DNA of 64,000 nucleotides from Mangifera indica (lineage: Eukaryota > Streptophyta > Magnoliopsida > Sapindales > Anacardiaceae): contig NC_058146.1 in NCBI RefSeq assembly GCF_011075055.1, positions 13,904,820-13,968,819 on the forward strand. Direction: 5' to 3'. Under the pieces are notes generated by a model. The model ran no database searches, was not told the origin of the DNA, and saw only the letters and a list, made by a program, of their open reading frames with translations. Of this stretch, positions 24,350-37,169 are shown one piece after another. Position numbers and translations under genes: made by a program. Each line of letters opens with the position of its first letter. Positions within the stretch are counted from its first letter, which is position 1.

Positions 24350-25440
24350 TCGAATTTTATATCCGTTTTTTTCTGTTTTAAGATTTTTCAATACGTAGTT
24401 TTAGAATTTTAGATTAAGTTTCTCGATTTTTGTGCCTCTTGGACACATTTTATGATGTAATAACCTCGTATTTTTAAAATTTTTGAAAAATTTTTCGATT
24501 ATTACCATTACATGGTATTTTAACTTTTAGAATTCGAATTTCAGTTCCGTTTTTTCAAATTTCACTGTTTTACGATAATCGATTCGTACTTTTCAGATTT
24601 TCGAAGAATTTTTCGATTATTGCAGTTCTAGGGTTTTTCAACCTTTAGAATTCGAATTTCAGTTCCGTTTTTTCGAATTTCACCGTTTTACGATATATCG
24701 ACTCATATTTGTCAGATTTCGAAAGAATTTCTCGATTGTTGCCGTTCTGGGGTTTTTCAATCTTTAGAATTCGAATTTCAGTTTCGTTTTTTCGAATTTT
24801 ACCGTTTTACGATATATCGATTTGTATTTTTCAGATTTTTAAAGAATTTCTCGATTGTTGCCATTCTAGGGTTTTTCAATCTTTAGAATTCAAATTTCAA
24901 TTCCGTTTTTTCGAATTTCACCATTTTACGATATATAGATTTGTATTTTTCAGATTTCCAAAGAATTTCTCGATTGTTGCCATTCTAGGATTTTTCAATC
25001 TTTAGAATTCGAATTTCAGTTCTTTTTTTCGAATTTTATCGTTTTACGATATATTGATTCGTATTTTTCATATTTCTGAAGAATTTCTCGATTGTTGCCA
25101 TTATAGGGTTTTTCAACCTTTGGAATTCGAATTTCAGTTCTATTTTTTTGAATTTTATCGTTTTACGATATATCGACTTGTATTTTTTAGATTTCCCAAG
25201 AATTTCTCGATTGTTATCATTTTAGGGTTTTTCAACCTTTAGAATTCAAATTTCAGTTTCGATTTTTTAAAATTTTAACGTTTTACGATATATCGACTCA
25301 TATTTTTGATATTTCTGAAGAATTTCTTGATTGTTGCCATTCTAGGGTTTTTCAACCTTTAGAATTCGAATTTCAGTTTCGTTTTTTTGAATTTTACCGT
25401 TTTACAATCTTGAAATCTTATTTTTAAAATTTTTCAATCA
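24350..25440 (+). repeat. Tandem array, period about 119 bp (left subterminal)
   Basis: About nine copies of a unit contain gggtttttcaacctttagaattcg, a cgttttacgatatatcga segment and aatttctcgattgttgcc. Successive tttagaattcg words start 119 bp apart (24643, 24762, 24881, 25000). The array lies in the first intron of the Ulp1-like gene. Confidence 0.9.
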
Positions 25441-25640
25441 CCTCTTTTATTGTGTTGTATTTTTTTTCTTTTTATGATTTTTCCATGAAGACATTTGTTT
25501 ATATATTTGCTATTTATGAATGGCTAACGAATTTTGTAAATTTTCGCAGGAAATTTCTTGCAAAAGAAGACGTGTTAAAAGCGAGCTGCGAATCCCCGAT
25601 GAGTCCAGACACTTCCGAACATATTTGATATGTTGTGCAC

Positions 25641-26991
25641 TGGTACGTGCTGTCGTTGACACCCAAATTAAATCCTAAATTCCTGTAACAAAAATGTAGT
25701 AAAGGAAAGTAGGGATCGTTCCCTCGAAGAGCCTTGATTAGTATGTCGTCACAAATAAATCGAAACAAATAAATAAAAAGGGGGGTTTTGAAGTGAATGC
25801 AATTTATAATGAAAAACACTAATTAAAAATTCAGTAAAATAATCTAAAAGGAATAAATCGATTTAACAAACCTTGGTCTTCGGTCACATCCACCATTGGA
25901 ACTACGATTGATCATCGAAACAAAATATCAAATTAATTAATTGAATATTCGTTGTGGTATTGAATTAACCTGTCATTCCTTACGATTAGTTAACCAAAAA
26001 CATGTATTCCAATTAACCCTTATTGATTAATAATTCGGATACGATCTCGAATTTAATTAAACAATAGCATTACGAATTAGAAAGACCAACGAAGCAAGAC
26101 AATACAAACGTACGACGTTGCATTTAATCTAGTTGATTATTTTCCTAGGATTTAAAGTTTCTGACGCAGCAAACGATAAACCTAGTTGCCACTTCGATTA
26201 GATGGATTGAACAATTACAGATTTAGCACCTAAACTAGCAATAGATTATATTAATTGATAAACTATTTGCGCACCTTAGAAATCAACCAACACAATCATG
26301 AAAAATAATTCAAAAAGATAACCAATACTCAAATAATTAAAAGATGCATTAAAGAACAAAAATAAATCTCACAATCATTGTAGTTCCATGGTTTCAGATC
26401 CTTTCAACCAAGATAAATTATTTAGCCACTGTAAACCATATTTTGCTCTCTAATTCTCTAATTACAATGGTTGATAATCTCCAATAAAAATAAGAGTATA
26501 TATATTATCTTCCTACTAAAAATCTAGAAAATCTGGAAATTGAAAGTCAATCCTAATCTCCTAATCCAACCAAGCAAAGTGATACATATCTTCCCAAAAA
26601 GAAAGGAAAAGATATGTATCTTTAATATATATCCTTCTTCCTAAAATATCCTTCCTTATCTAGCTCAATTAATCCTCTTTTCCAGCTGGTGATTATCCCT
26701 TTCCTTGGAAGCAAATCTTAATATTTTATGGACTCTTGCAACAGATCTGGACGTTCAGATCTGCTTTCCGAATTCTGCTCTCGTCTTTCACGTGCCCACG
26801 CCTAGTCAGCATCACGAAATTTCCAGTTTAATAGATCTGCTCCAGTTTTTCCTCTTTTTGGCCCAACTTACTCCAAAAATGCTCAAAGCTTCCTAAATGC
26901 AAAAAGATAAGTAATTCCATTAGATTGAATCAAATTTCCACACAACACAAGGAATTATAAATCAAAATAGTAACAATTAATGGTCTTATCA
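25641..26991 (-). repeat. 3' LTR of the gag-pro element
   Basis: The 1351-bp copy begins tggtacgtgctgtcg and ends tggtcttatca. It is nearly identical to 32050-33401. Confidence 0.93.
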
Positions 26992-26999
26992 AATTGCCC

Positions 27000-29325
27000 C
27001 ACACTTATCTTTTGCTCGTCCTCGAGTAAAACAAAAACAAAAACAAAACAAACACAAAAATGTTCCATCAATCTCTTTTCTCACGATACCAAAAAGTGTG
27101 CATACCTTAAGATTCAAACCAACCAAGATTCAAGCATCAACACACATCATAATCAAACTTTACAAGGAAATATGCACAAAGACAAATCAAGATAATCGCA
27201 TTCTAAAGCATGTATAAAGCTTTGGTGAATCATCCTCACGGTTATCACTCATATCACTCATGTGTTTAATGGTTCGGTGTTTCGCTCAAATTCTTCCAAT
27301 GCAAACATTCTACCATAAGCTTGCTCATGCACCAAATCTCCACCACTTAGATTATATACATGCATAAATCAAAAAGACTTTATTTTAGGTTGTAATGGGG
27401 CTTTGGGTAAAGGTGAGGATTAATGGATACAAAAGGTTAAAACCATGAATATTAACAAAACATTTAAACATATAAGGGGAACAAAAATGTAAAGCTAAAG
27501 CCACCACATTCACCACATTTCTTTGCTACTTGCCATTGCCTTTCTCTTCTCTCTTTTTTTTCAACTTCTTTTCTTTTTCTTTTTTTTCTTCTCTGTTTTC
27601 TTCTTTTTTTTTTTTTTTTTCAAATTTTTTTCTTTCTTGCATAACTAAGAGAATTGAAAATAAAGCTAGCAACATAGGGCAGTAACAATAACAACATAAG
27701 GCAATAACTAAGAGAATTTAAGTCCCCTTTTCCCCCACACTTAAAATTCTTCAAGATAGCAAATTCACCCAGCAACAAATTTTTAGTTTAAATGCCCTGC
27801 TAATTTTCATGGTTGGGTGAGGATTTTTACTTGAAGGCTTGGGTTTGTAATATGGTTTTAGCACAAAGAATCAAGGGTTTTGTAAGGCTCAAGGGGCTAA
27901 CTAAGGAAATTAAAATAGGTTGGCTTTTTAAGCTAAAGGGTTCGAACAAGAATGCCTTTATCATTTTCATGCATGCATATTTCAATGTGTCTCGAAACGG
28001 TTCAAAGCAAGTTCTAGAGATATATTCACATGGAAGAATATCACTCATCAAAGAAAATATAGATTGATATGAATGTTTCAATCTTTTTCGGCTCAAAACT
28101 CACGAGTTAAATAAATTCACCTCAACTTCAAACAAACTCGAGCACTCAATTATCAAAATTTTTTAAATGCATACCCCTAATTAATCTAACAAATCAGTGC
28201 TCAATGCTCTCCTATTAAATCGGCTAAATTCCAAGGCATGCATACAAATTAATTCATTCAAAGTGAGATTAATGGACTGTTTAGCTGACTAAAAACAGGG
28301 AAGGATACACTAGCTGCCATAAAAATCAAACTTTATCCAGCAAGGAGCAGCAACATAGACAAAACAAAGCAAAAAAAATTGAGGCATAACAGAATAAGCA
28401 TATCACAAAGAAGACAGAATAAAAAACTGGCAGAAAAAACAGAACAGATAGACAGAACAAACTGAAAGCAGAAAAGAAGGATAAAACATAAGAACAGAGC
28501 AGAAAAAAAAATAAATATAGGACTGAAAGACAGAATAGTAAACAGCAGAAAATAAAACACAAATACACCCTCCCCCACACTTAAACCAAACATTGTCCTC
28601 AATGTTTAAACAAAACAGAATAATAATAAAAACTGAAATTTAAAAGAAAAGGGAAAGAAAACTTCTCTAGATTTGGGGAAAAGGAACACTAGTTCGAATT
28701 TTTGGAGAGTTGTAATGGATGGAGGATTCTTCAGATTTTGATAACAGCTCTGGTGCAGGAGGCCTCCGATGGGTGGGTTTTTGCTGCTCTTTGATGCTTG
28801 TGAACGGGTTCTGACCATGGTGTTATAGAATGAAGGAAGGGGCTGTTAGGTTTTTAGTTTAGGTGGAGAGAAATTGTGAAGCGTAGGTTTGGCGAATATG
28901 CTCTCTGGAAGCAAATAAACCCAGCCTTATAATCACACTAAATCATATGACCCCCTTGAATTTAAGAAAATAGCAAAACAGAAGCACATGACCCAGTTCC
29001 AGAATACCAAAATGTAGATTCCTCCCCTGTGAACATTTACAGAAAGCTAATTGGGACCTGCAGGAGGAAGAAGACGATTGAACAGTAACATAAAAATAAA
29101 TTAAAATAAACCTAAGCAAAAATCATAAAATAATTGCTAATTAAATATCTAAAAATCCTAAAACTAAAATTTAAAACTAAAATTGGAACACATAAACCGA
29201 AATTAAAGCAAATGTCTAGAAAATTAAAATTTAAGCATTAATTAAAATAAGATTGAAAGCTTGGGTTGCCTCCCAAGTAGCGCCTTTGTTTACAGTCGTC
29301 GGCTCGACGTAATGCCTTCATCTAT
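27000..29325 (-). other. Non-coding internal part of the gag-pro element
   Basis: This is the long spacer between pol and the 3' LTR. It includes a pyrimidine-rich tract (about 27540-27640, ttctttttct-type) and two ccccacacttaaa motifs at about 27735 and 28570, resembling the polypurine tract. Open frames here are low-complexity and not supportable genes. Confidence 0.6.
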
Positions 29326-31941
29326 TTATCCGGGATCTTTCAACTCCACTTCTCTGATGTTTTCAGTTGGCACTCCTTTGTAAAACAGTTTGAGTCTATG
29401 GCCATTAACTTGAAATACTTTTGATGTCGCTAAGCTTTGAATCTCTAGCTTCTTCAGAATTTGCACCAGTTTCTCTTCTTGCTGCTCATTTAACTTGCTG
29501 GAAATGATCACTGGTAAGATTTTTCCATCTCCTAGGTACACATATTTAAGGTGATTTGGAAGAGGTTTCAGTTCCAGCTCTGGTACCTGCAAAATAGAAG
29601 GTAACAATTTTTCATTAGGCACTGGCAGCTCAATATAAAATAAATTACCTGTATTTTTCAGCTCTCTGAACTCATTCATCTCTGTCCCTGCATTATGCAC
29701 ATCTGAAATTAATTTAAATTCATCTTTTTCTTTCAATATATTTTTATGGTTAGCCACCTTTAACTTATCATCACTATCAAGTATATCCTACGCTAGAGAA
29801 TCAATTAAATCAACTGAATACACAGGAAAATCCACATCAGAATATTTCATAGCATCATAAATATTAAATTGGACAACTTCACCATCAAACTCCATGGTCA
29901 ATGTGCCCTTGTGAACATCAATTTTCGTTTTAGCTGTTTTCAGAAAGGTCTTCCTAGCAAAATAGGTGCAGATTGGTCATTATTTTCCATGTCAAGAACA
30001 TAAAAATCAGCTGGAAAAATTAATTTATCATTAACCTGAACAAGAACATCTTCCATTAACCCCTTGGGATATGCATTTGATTTATCAGCCAACTGAATAA
30101 TTGTGCTAGTTTTTTCTAAAGGTCCAAGATTAAGAGCAGAATAAATGGAATATAGCATTACATTAATAGATGCTCCTAAATCTAACATGGCTTTTTCAAT
30201 TTTTGTTCCTCCTATGGTGTAAGGGATGCAAAACATACCTGGATCTTTGCATTTTTCAGGAAGATTTTTGCGAATTATGGCTGAAACATTTTCCCTACCT
30301 CGATTTTTTCATACCTTTTGAGTTTTTGCTTTCTTTTCAATGTACACAGCTCTTTCAAAAATTTAGCATATCGAGGCACTTGTTTTATTGCATCAAACAG
30401 TGGAATATTGACTTCACAGTCTCGAAAGGTCTCATATAAATCCGCATTACGTTGTACTTCAGTTTTAAAGCTTCAGGAAAAGGAGGAATAGGTTTGTATT
30501 CGCTGAAAGGAGGATATTTACCTGTCACTACCTTTTTGGAAAAATTATTTTCTACTACCAATTTTCTCTGTTTTTCTGTTGGCTGTGTTGGTGCAAGTTG
30601 TGCTTTAATTGGCATCTCCAACTCCTTTCCACTCCTCAACATTATGGCACTAACATTCTCCTTTGGGTTCATCACAGTTTGTGACGGCAATTTGCTTGAA
30701 TTTTGTGCTTCCAGCCTATTGATTGCAGTAGCCATTTGGCTCATTTGATTTTTCAGATTTTGAATGCTGGTTCTGGTTTCCTGCTGAAATTTCATAGTGT
30801 TAGTAGCCAAACTTTTAACAATATCTTCAAGAGATGTACCTGAATTAGAATTTTGAGTTGGTTGCTGCTGTCTAGGAATATAATGCTGTTGGTATGGCTG
30901 AAAATTATTTGAAGGCTGATCCACATGTGCATTCCCATAACGAAAATTAGGATGATCTCTCCAACCTGAATTGTAAGTATTCGAATAGGGATTATAATTA
31001 TGATTTTGCTGTTGCTGTCCTAAAAATCCGCCCACTGCATTAGCATGTTCAGAGCAGTCCTCCTGAAGTGTTGGGCACATATCAGTTGGATGTCCTCCTA
31101 CAGAACAGATTCCGCAAACTTTCGCTGCCTCTGTTTTTCCTACAGCCATTTGACGTACAAGAGTAGTTAGATCATCAAGTCGGCTTTCAAGAGATGATAC
31201 ATTTACCTCATTGACGCGCCAAGACGAATGGTCTAATCTATTTCCAAATTGTTGTGAATTCGATGCCATATTTGCAATTAAATTTTGGGCTGCTTCAGGT
31301 GTTTTGTCAGCCAATGCTCCACCACTTGCCGCATCAATCATATTTCTCTCATTCGATAGAAGTCCTTCGTAGAAATATTGAATAAGCAGCTGGTCACTAA
31401 TTTGGTGATGTGGACAGCTTGCACAAAGTTTTTTAAAGCGCTCCCAATATTCGTATAAAGATTCTCCAGTATGCTGCCGAATGCCACAGATTTCTTTCCT
31501 TATGTTAGCTACTCTTGATGCTAGAAAAAATTTCTACAAAAATAATCTTTTCATCTCATGCCAAGTAGTGATACTTCCAGCGGGTAGATAATACAACCAA
31601 TCTTGCGCATCATCTTTCAAAGAAAACGGAAAAGCCCTCATCTTGATATGTTCTTCGGTTACTCCATTCGGTTTCATTCCAGTGCACACCACATGAAATT
31701 CCTTTAAATGTTTATGAGGATCTTCACCTGCAGAACCACGAAAAATAGGTAAAAGATGAATTAGTCCAGATTTTAATTCGAAGGTAGTATTAACATCTAA
31801 ATTCGAAAAAGTAATGCAGTGTGGTTGTTGATTTAAATTTGGAGCAGCAAGCTCCCTTAAAGTTTGATTTTCAGCCATGTTTTCCTCTGTTTCGTCAACT
31901 GCCTTGTGTGCTTGCAGTCTCCTTTTTGTTTCTTTTCTCAA
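29326..31941 (-). pseudogene. gag-protease reading frame with internal pol deletion
   Basis: From right to left: gag starts near 31941. The capsid region includes TFELKSGLIHLLPIF, FRGSAGEDPHKHLKEF and KDDAQDWLYYLP, and a stop follows RLFL. The same frame continues with EICGIRQ, CPHHQIS and MIDAASGG, then a CX2C...C zinc-knuckle-like region (CGICSVGGHPTDMC). A frameshift occurs near 30430. The protease at 30236-29940 has DLGASINVM in place of the DTGA-type active site, and ends LLGRPF before another frameshift. The last part (29757-29326) runs LNEQQEEKLVQILKK. This should lead into reverse transcriptase but passes directly into the very end of a pol protein (TSKVFQVNGHRLKLFY). Everything from RT to integrase is deleted in frame. 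Confidence 0.85.
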
Positions 31942-32029
31942 CCCTTTTGCAGTCTTTTCAATTTCTGGGTCAAATTGTAAACTAGCTTGTTTCGAAGATC
32001 ATGTAACGAACGTACAAAGTAAAAACTCC

Positions 32030-32049
32030 CCGGCAACGGTGCCAAAATT
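32030..32049 (-). other. Primer-binding site of the gag-pro element
   Basis: Directly inside the 5' LTR the minus strand reads ttttggcaccgttgccgggg. This closely resembles the tggcgccgttgccgggg site of plant gypsy elements, which is usually assigned to an aspartate tRNA primer. Confidence 0.6.
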
Positions 32050-33401
32050 TGGTACGTGCTGTCGTTGACACCCAAATTAAATCCTAAATTCCTGTAACAA
32101 AAATGTAGTAAAGGAAAGTAGGGATCGTTCCCTCGAAGAGCCTTGATTAGTATGTCGTCACAAATAAATCGAAACAAATAAATAAAAAGGGGGGTTTTGA
32201 AGTGAATGCAATTTATAATGAAAAACACTAATTAAAAATTCAGTAAAATAATCTAAAAGGAATAAATCGATTTAACAAACCTTGGTCTTCGGTCACATCC
32301 ACCATTGGAACTACGATTGATCATCGAAACAAAATATCAAATTAATTAATTGAATATTCGTTGTGGTATTGAATTAACCTATCATTCCTTACGATTAGTT
32401 AACCAAAAACATGTATTCCAATTAACCCTTATTGATTAATAATTCGGATACGATCTCGAATTTAATTAAACAATAACATTACGAATTAGAAAGACCAACG
32501 AAGCAAGACAACACAAACGTACGACGTTGCATTTAATCTAGTTGATTATTTTCCTAGGATTTAAAGTTTCTGACGCAGCAAACGATAAACCTAGTTGCCA
32601 CTTCGATTAGATGGATTGAACAATTACGGATTCAGCACCTAAACTAGCAATAGATTATATTAATTGATAAACTATTTGCGCACCTTAGAAATCAACCAAC
32701 ACAATCATGAAAAATAATTCAGAAAGATAACTAATACTCAAATAATTAAAAGATGCATTAAAGAACAAAAATAAATCTCACAATCATTGTAGTTCCATTG
32801 TTTCAGATCCCTTCAACCAAGATAAATTATTTAGCCACTGTAAACCATATTTTGCTCTCTAATTCTCTAATTACAATGGTTGATAATCTCCAATAAAAAT
32901 AAAAGTATATATATTATCTTCCTACTAAAAATCTAGAAAATTTGGAAATTGAAAGTCAATCCTAATCTCCTAATCCAACCAAGCAAAGTGATACATATCT
33001 TCCCAAAAAGAAAGGAAAAGATATGTATCTTTAATATATATCCTTCTTCCTAAAATATCCTTCCTTATCTAGCTCAATTAATCCTCTTTTCCAGCTGGTG
33101 ATTATCCCTTTCCTTGGAAGCAAATCTTAATATTTTATGGACTCTTGCAACAGATCTGGACGTTCAGATCTGCTTTCTGAATTCTGCTCTCGTCTTTCAC
33201 GTGCCCACGCCTAGTCAGCATCACGAAATTTCCAGTTTAATAGATCTGCTCCAGTTTTTCCTCTTTTTGGCCCAACTTACTCCAAAAATACTCAAAGCTT
33301 CCTAAATGCAAAAAGATAAGTAATTCCATTAGATTGAATCAAATTTCCACACAACACAAGGGAATTATAAATCAAAATAGTAACAATTAATGGCCTTATC
33401 A
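32050..33401 (-). repeat. 5' LTR of the gag-pro element
   Basis: This is the partner of 25641-26991 and ends next to the tgcac target duplication at 33402-33406. Confidence 0.93.
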
Positions 33402-36400
33402 TGCACAATGCACAACATTATCTAGGATTATGTCTACACTGACCCCGGAGCAGTTACAACTATTTGAGAGGACATGTTTCGGGTATCTTCTTTGTTTACC
33501 CGAGACCAAATTCTCTGGTATATTAGTTCATTCATTTATACTACGGCAGCTATATCAATTCTCTGCCAGAGATGAGTTTTGGTTTCGGATTAGCGGGTTG
33601 ATGTTCATTTTAGCCCGTTTGAGTTTGCTTTGGTGACGGGTCTTTCGTTTAGTCGACGCATTGATATTTCTTCATATATTCCTCGCGCCTCTAATCATAG
33701 GATCAGAGATACGTACTTTTGAAGTTGTCCGAAGGTGCAGTATCATCATCTAGAGTGTGTTTTTTTGTCGAGGCCGTGGGGGATGACGATATTGATGCAG
33801 TCAAGATGGCCTTATTGTATGTTTTTCACATGGTTTTGTTAAGGAATGATCGACGAAAGAAGGTGTCTTTAGAGTATTTACAGTTGGTCGATCATCTGGA
33901 TGGGTTTAATTCCTATCCTTGGGGTGTTCCCGTGTGGCAGATGGCATACGAGTCTATATCACAGGCAAGTGACAGAGTATGCTCTGGACGGATGCCTGAG
34001 ATGCGTAGATACGACCTCTAAGGATTTCCTTTCACCTTTCAGGTTAGTTTTAATTTATTGATTATATATATTAATTTGAAAAAATGTCAAATGATTTATT
34101 TAAATCGTAAATGATTATATTGCAGTATTGGATATATAAGACTCTGGACACATTACACGATTGGATTGATCTCGTTGATCCCTATTCGTCCCCACGTATG
34201 TTTAGGTGGCGTACGCGAGACGTCTCTAGTTGGACTCATATCGATCGTATTTTCACTGGTGATCCGGTATGTACAAGTTAATTATTAAGTCGATTAATTC
34301 ATTATATGTTACAATTATTTTGACCTATATATCTTCATCATTAGGAGGATGTCACATTCCCTCTTCGTCCATCATCGATCGAGGAGGGTTTACCTTGGTA
34401 CGATGAGATTCGTGAGTACACCGGTTTATCCGATGCTGATTCCTCCTCATCTTCTTCGATTTCCACTGCGACTAGAGACGGGGTGTCTCCAGCATCAAAA
34501 CCTTTAGCTGTACCCGTCGAGTCTTCTGAGTCACATGAAGAGCCTATTCAACCTCTTGTTACGGAGTAGCCTATATGTTTCCCTGAAGTTTAGAGCCCAC
34601 GGACGACAGACCATCCTGGAGACGAGGACTATCCTAGAGTGGAGGACCATCCTGGAGTGGAGGACCGCACTACCCATCATGCCACCGAGCAGTGTCCCCC
34701 CATTCGTAGCACCCAGTATTTCTACATTAGATGCTACATTAGCGCACTGGGATGCTACGATTTTACGTGAGATATCGAGTTTTTGTGACGATATCTCTTC
34801 CCAGATATCCTGATTACGTGACGATATCTCTTCCCAGATGACTTAATTAGAGGATCATATGACTCGTTTGGAGGACATCGTCACACTTACATATCCAGTC
34901 CTCGTTGCTCAGGTTGTAAAACCACTTCTAATTTATTACTTAAAAAAAATGTCTATAGTGTTATTATTCTGACAACTATTATTACATTCGTATAGGAGAG
35001 GGATGACGATATCCGACCGATGTCCCCCATTGATACCGCAATACCATCTCATCACTCACACGAGGTTCGTATGACATTTCAAATTTATATTTATTGTTAA
35101 ATGTCATTATTATATTATAATATTGTTATTTATGAAATGTCACTAATTAAGTTATTATTACTATTATCTTAGGGTAGTCGCTAGGAGGACGCATCGGTTA
35201 GCCCTTTTGTTGCATTACCTGTCCGAGCTGAGGTATTTCACTTATCAATGGAACTTTATTTTGTATTTTTTTTGGTTATCGATTAATATAGGGAATATAT
35301 TTCGTATAGGGTCTTCCTCATGAGGGTCATCCGGTCAGATCTCATACAGGTTCTTTAGATTCTCCACATGAGGTATGATAATTATTATACATTATATCAA
35401 CTTTTAGATATGATATTATATTTTATATGAAATATCATTTACCATTTTGTCCTTTTCATGTATATAGGGAATCGGTATTGATATATTATCGATCGAGGGT
35501 TCTCCCTGAACACCTTCCCCGGAAGTCTAGGTTATAGGGATTTAAGAAATATCATTGATCAATTTGTCTTTAATAGTATATTTTTTTAATGAAGTTTTAT
35601 CTCTTTTTCAGGACGAGCGACTATGGTTACTTGCTGATATCCCGAGCTCGACCAAAAAGCTTGTGGATATTAGTTCACAGGAGGAGGACTTCCAGGAGGA
35701 TGTTTCTGAGACCGTCCACATTGAGGTTTGTCAATTATAATTAGTAAATAAATATAATTGACAAATATATGTCACTAAGATATTTTTATATGTAATTATG
35801 CAGTCTGTCGAGGGAGCATGCGATGTGGACTTGACCGTGATTCAGGATTCTCCAGCTAAACCTCTTCTCGCATACATGGAGAAAGTAACATAAATCGAAT
35901 AATATGTATGATTTTGTAGAATGAAATAATGAATTAATAGTTTTTTGTATCATGCAGTTGGTTCGTACAACATGTGGACGGATCGCCCGGAAGGGTCCGC
36001 TGGTTCACACCCCGTATACAAATCCACTCAGAGAGAGGGCAAAACGATAACTCATGACGATTCCATCCTCTACGTCACAGCGTGAGGAATCTTTCCTCAC
36101 ATGGTATACCAGAGCTACGGCTTCTAACACACATGATGTCTACTTCATAGGATCGAAGTCGAAGGACAGCTTTTGGAGGCTTGTAGTAGAGTTACGCGAG
36201 TGGTTGACCGACGATGTGAGTTGTCTATACTATATAATTTGGTAAAAAACTTGATATATTTATTGATAACTAACACGTGAACTTGTTTATACCATTTTAG
36301 CATGTGGATTCCTTTTTGGCTTTATTACGTTGGCATCAGGCTGATCGCCAGTCGATTGTATCACAGCGTTGGACGACTGCCCACACATTCTTTGGAGGCC

Positions 36401-36536
36401 ATATTGAGATGGCTTGGAAGAGTTGGCAGACCACACCGATTGACGAGTTTGAGTTTTTGGGGCTCTTTACGAGGATGGTTGATGCAACGTACACCCCGGG
36501 ATTACTGTACAAACCATGGGGGTGGTCGATCAGGTA

Positions 36537-36562
36537 TAATATATATATATATATATATATAT
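36537..36562 (+). repeat. (AT)n microsatellite
   Basis: An (at)n tract lies in an intron of the Ulp1-like pseudogene, just before the exon with the catalytic histidine. Confidence 0.85.
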
Positions 36563-37169
36563 TTCTATTACATTCAATTGGTTAACGACAACGATAATTA
36601 ACTAAAATGTGTCATTGTTTATAGGTTTTCATCCCTATAAACTTCGAGAACGCACATTGGGTCGCTAGAGTTATAGATTTTCGTGAGTGGTCGATTACGG
36701 TATACGATTCAAAGGTATCATATTCGGGGAATATAGGGACTATTGAGTAGCGGATGCGACTGTATATGACATTCATTCCCACGTTATTAGAGACGATGAG
36801 TTTTTGGACAGCTTCGGGGAGGCCTCCACGACGTGATTTCCTCATTTTACATCGAGCAACGGATGTCCCTCAGCAAGGATTGGGCTCCGGTGACTGTGGC
36901 GTGTTTATGTTACGATTTTTTGAGTGTTTAGCGTTGTCACGGAGCTACCATTTTCCCCGAGAGTCGTCTACCTCTATGTGTCGATGTTTAGCGGCGCAGT
37001 TGTATTTTCATTGTATCGAGTAGCTCACGGATGTATATTTAGTTGACTCATTGTTTATTTATCGTTCTTTCTATGTTTAGATGTATTTATTTATTGTATG
37101 TGTGTATGTGTATGATATACTTTATCTATGGTTATATATGGATATGTGATTTTAGTGATGTTACTATTA

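Larger units (their letters stand above)
25641..33401 (-). mobile_element. Ty3/gypsy LTR retrotransposon, gag-pro only (7.76 kb)
   Basis: LTRs at 25641-26991 and 32050-33401 begin and end tg...ca on both strands. They differ by only about 14 substitutions and one indel by eye. The exact 5-bp target duplication tgcac lies at 25636-25640 and 33402-33406. Gag and protease are on the minus strand, so the right LTR is the 5' LTR. A primer-binding-site-like sequence and a purine-rich tract (complement of gccccacactta) lie at the expected inner LTR edges. Reverse transcriptase, RNase H and integrase are missing through an internal deletion. The insertion falls inside exon 2 of the Ulp1-like gene. 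Confidence 0.95.
23705..37023 (+). pseudogene. Ulp1-like cysteine protease (C48) gene of the Mutator element
   Basis: Exon 1 is probably 23705-23788 (ATG to AAGAAG, then gttagt). Exon 2 starts at 25550 after a ttttcgcag acceptor, in the same phase. It breaks at 25640 where a gypsy element is inserted, and resumes at 33407. It encodes the DUF1985 domain common in transposon-borne Ulp genes (ERTCFGYLLCLPETKFSG; a shifted PFEFALVTGL; YLQLVDHLDGFNSYPWG). The C48 catalytic core is at about 36628-37023: His in ENAHWV, Asp in TVYDSK, and Gln and Cys in QQGLGSGDCGVF. Lesions include one-base losses near 33606 and 33715, a stop at about 34019 and a stop at about 36748 between the catalytic Asp and Cys. 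Known relatives are Ulp genes carried by plant MULEs. Ulp1 enzymes cleave SUMO, but this copy cannot be functional. Confidence 0.85.

Noticed and set aside
24709..25242. Phe-rich repeated peptide frames over the 119-bp array (and 37944-38520 on the minus strand)
   Set aside because: They are translations of a tandem DNA repeat inside an intron-like region. Frames drift with single-base changes between units.
24350..25440. Regular repeat array considered as a CRISPR
   Set aside because: Units are contiguous 119-bp copies with no spacers, in a plant transposon context.
27813..28602. Open frames of 80-90 codons on both strands, including a Phe/Leu/Cys-rich one
   Set aside because: They lie in the non-coding spacer of the LTR element, have low-complexity composition caused by A-rich DNA on the other strand, and show no family motif.
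33430..34813. Several short plus-strand frames as independent small genes
   Set aside because: They are consecutive pieces of the DUF1985 part of the single Ulp1-like pseudogene, split by frameshifts and introns.
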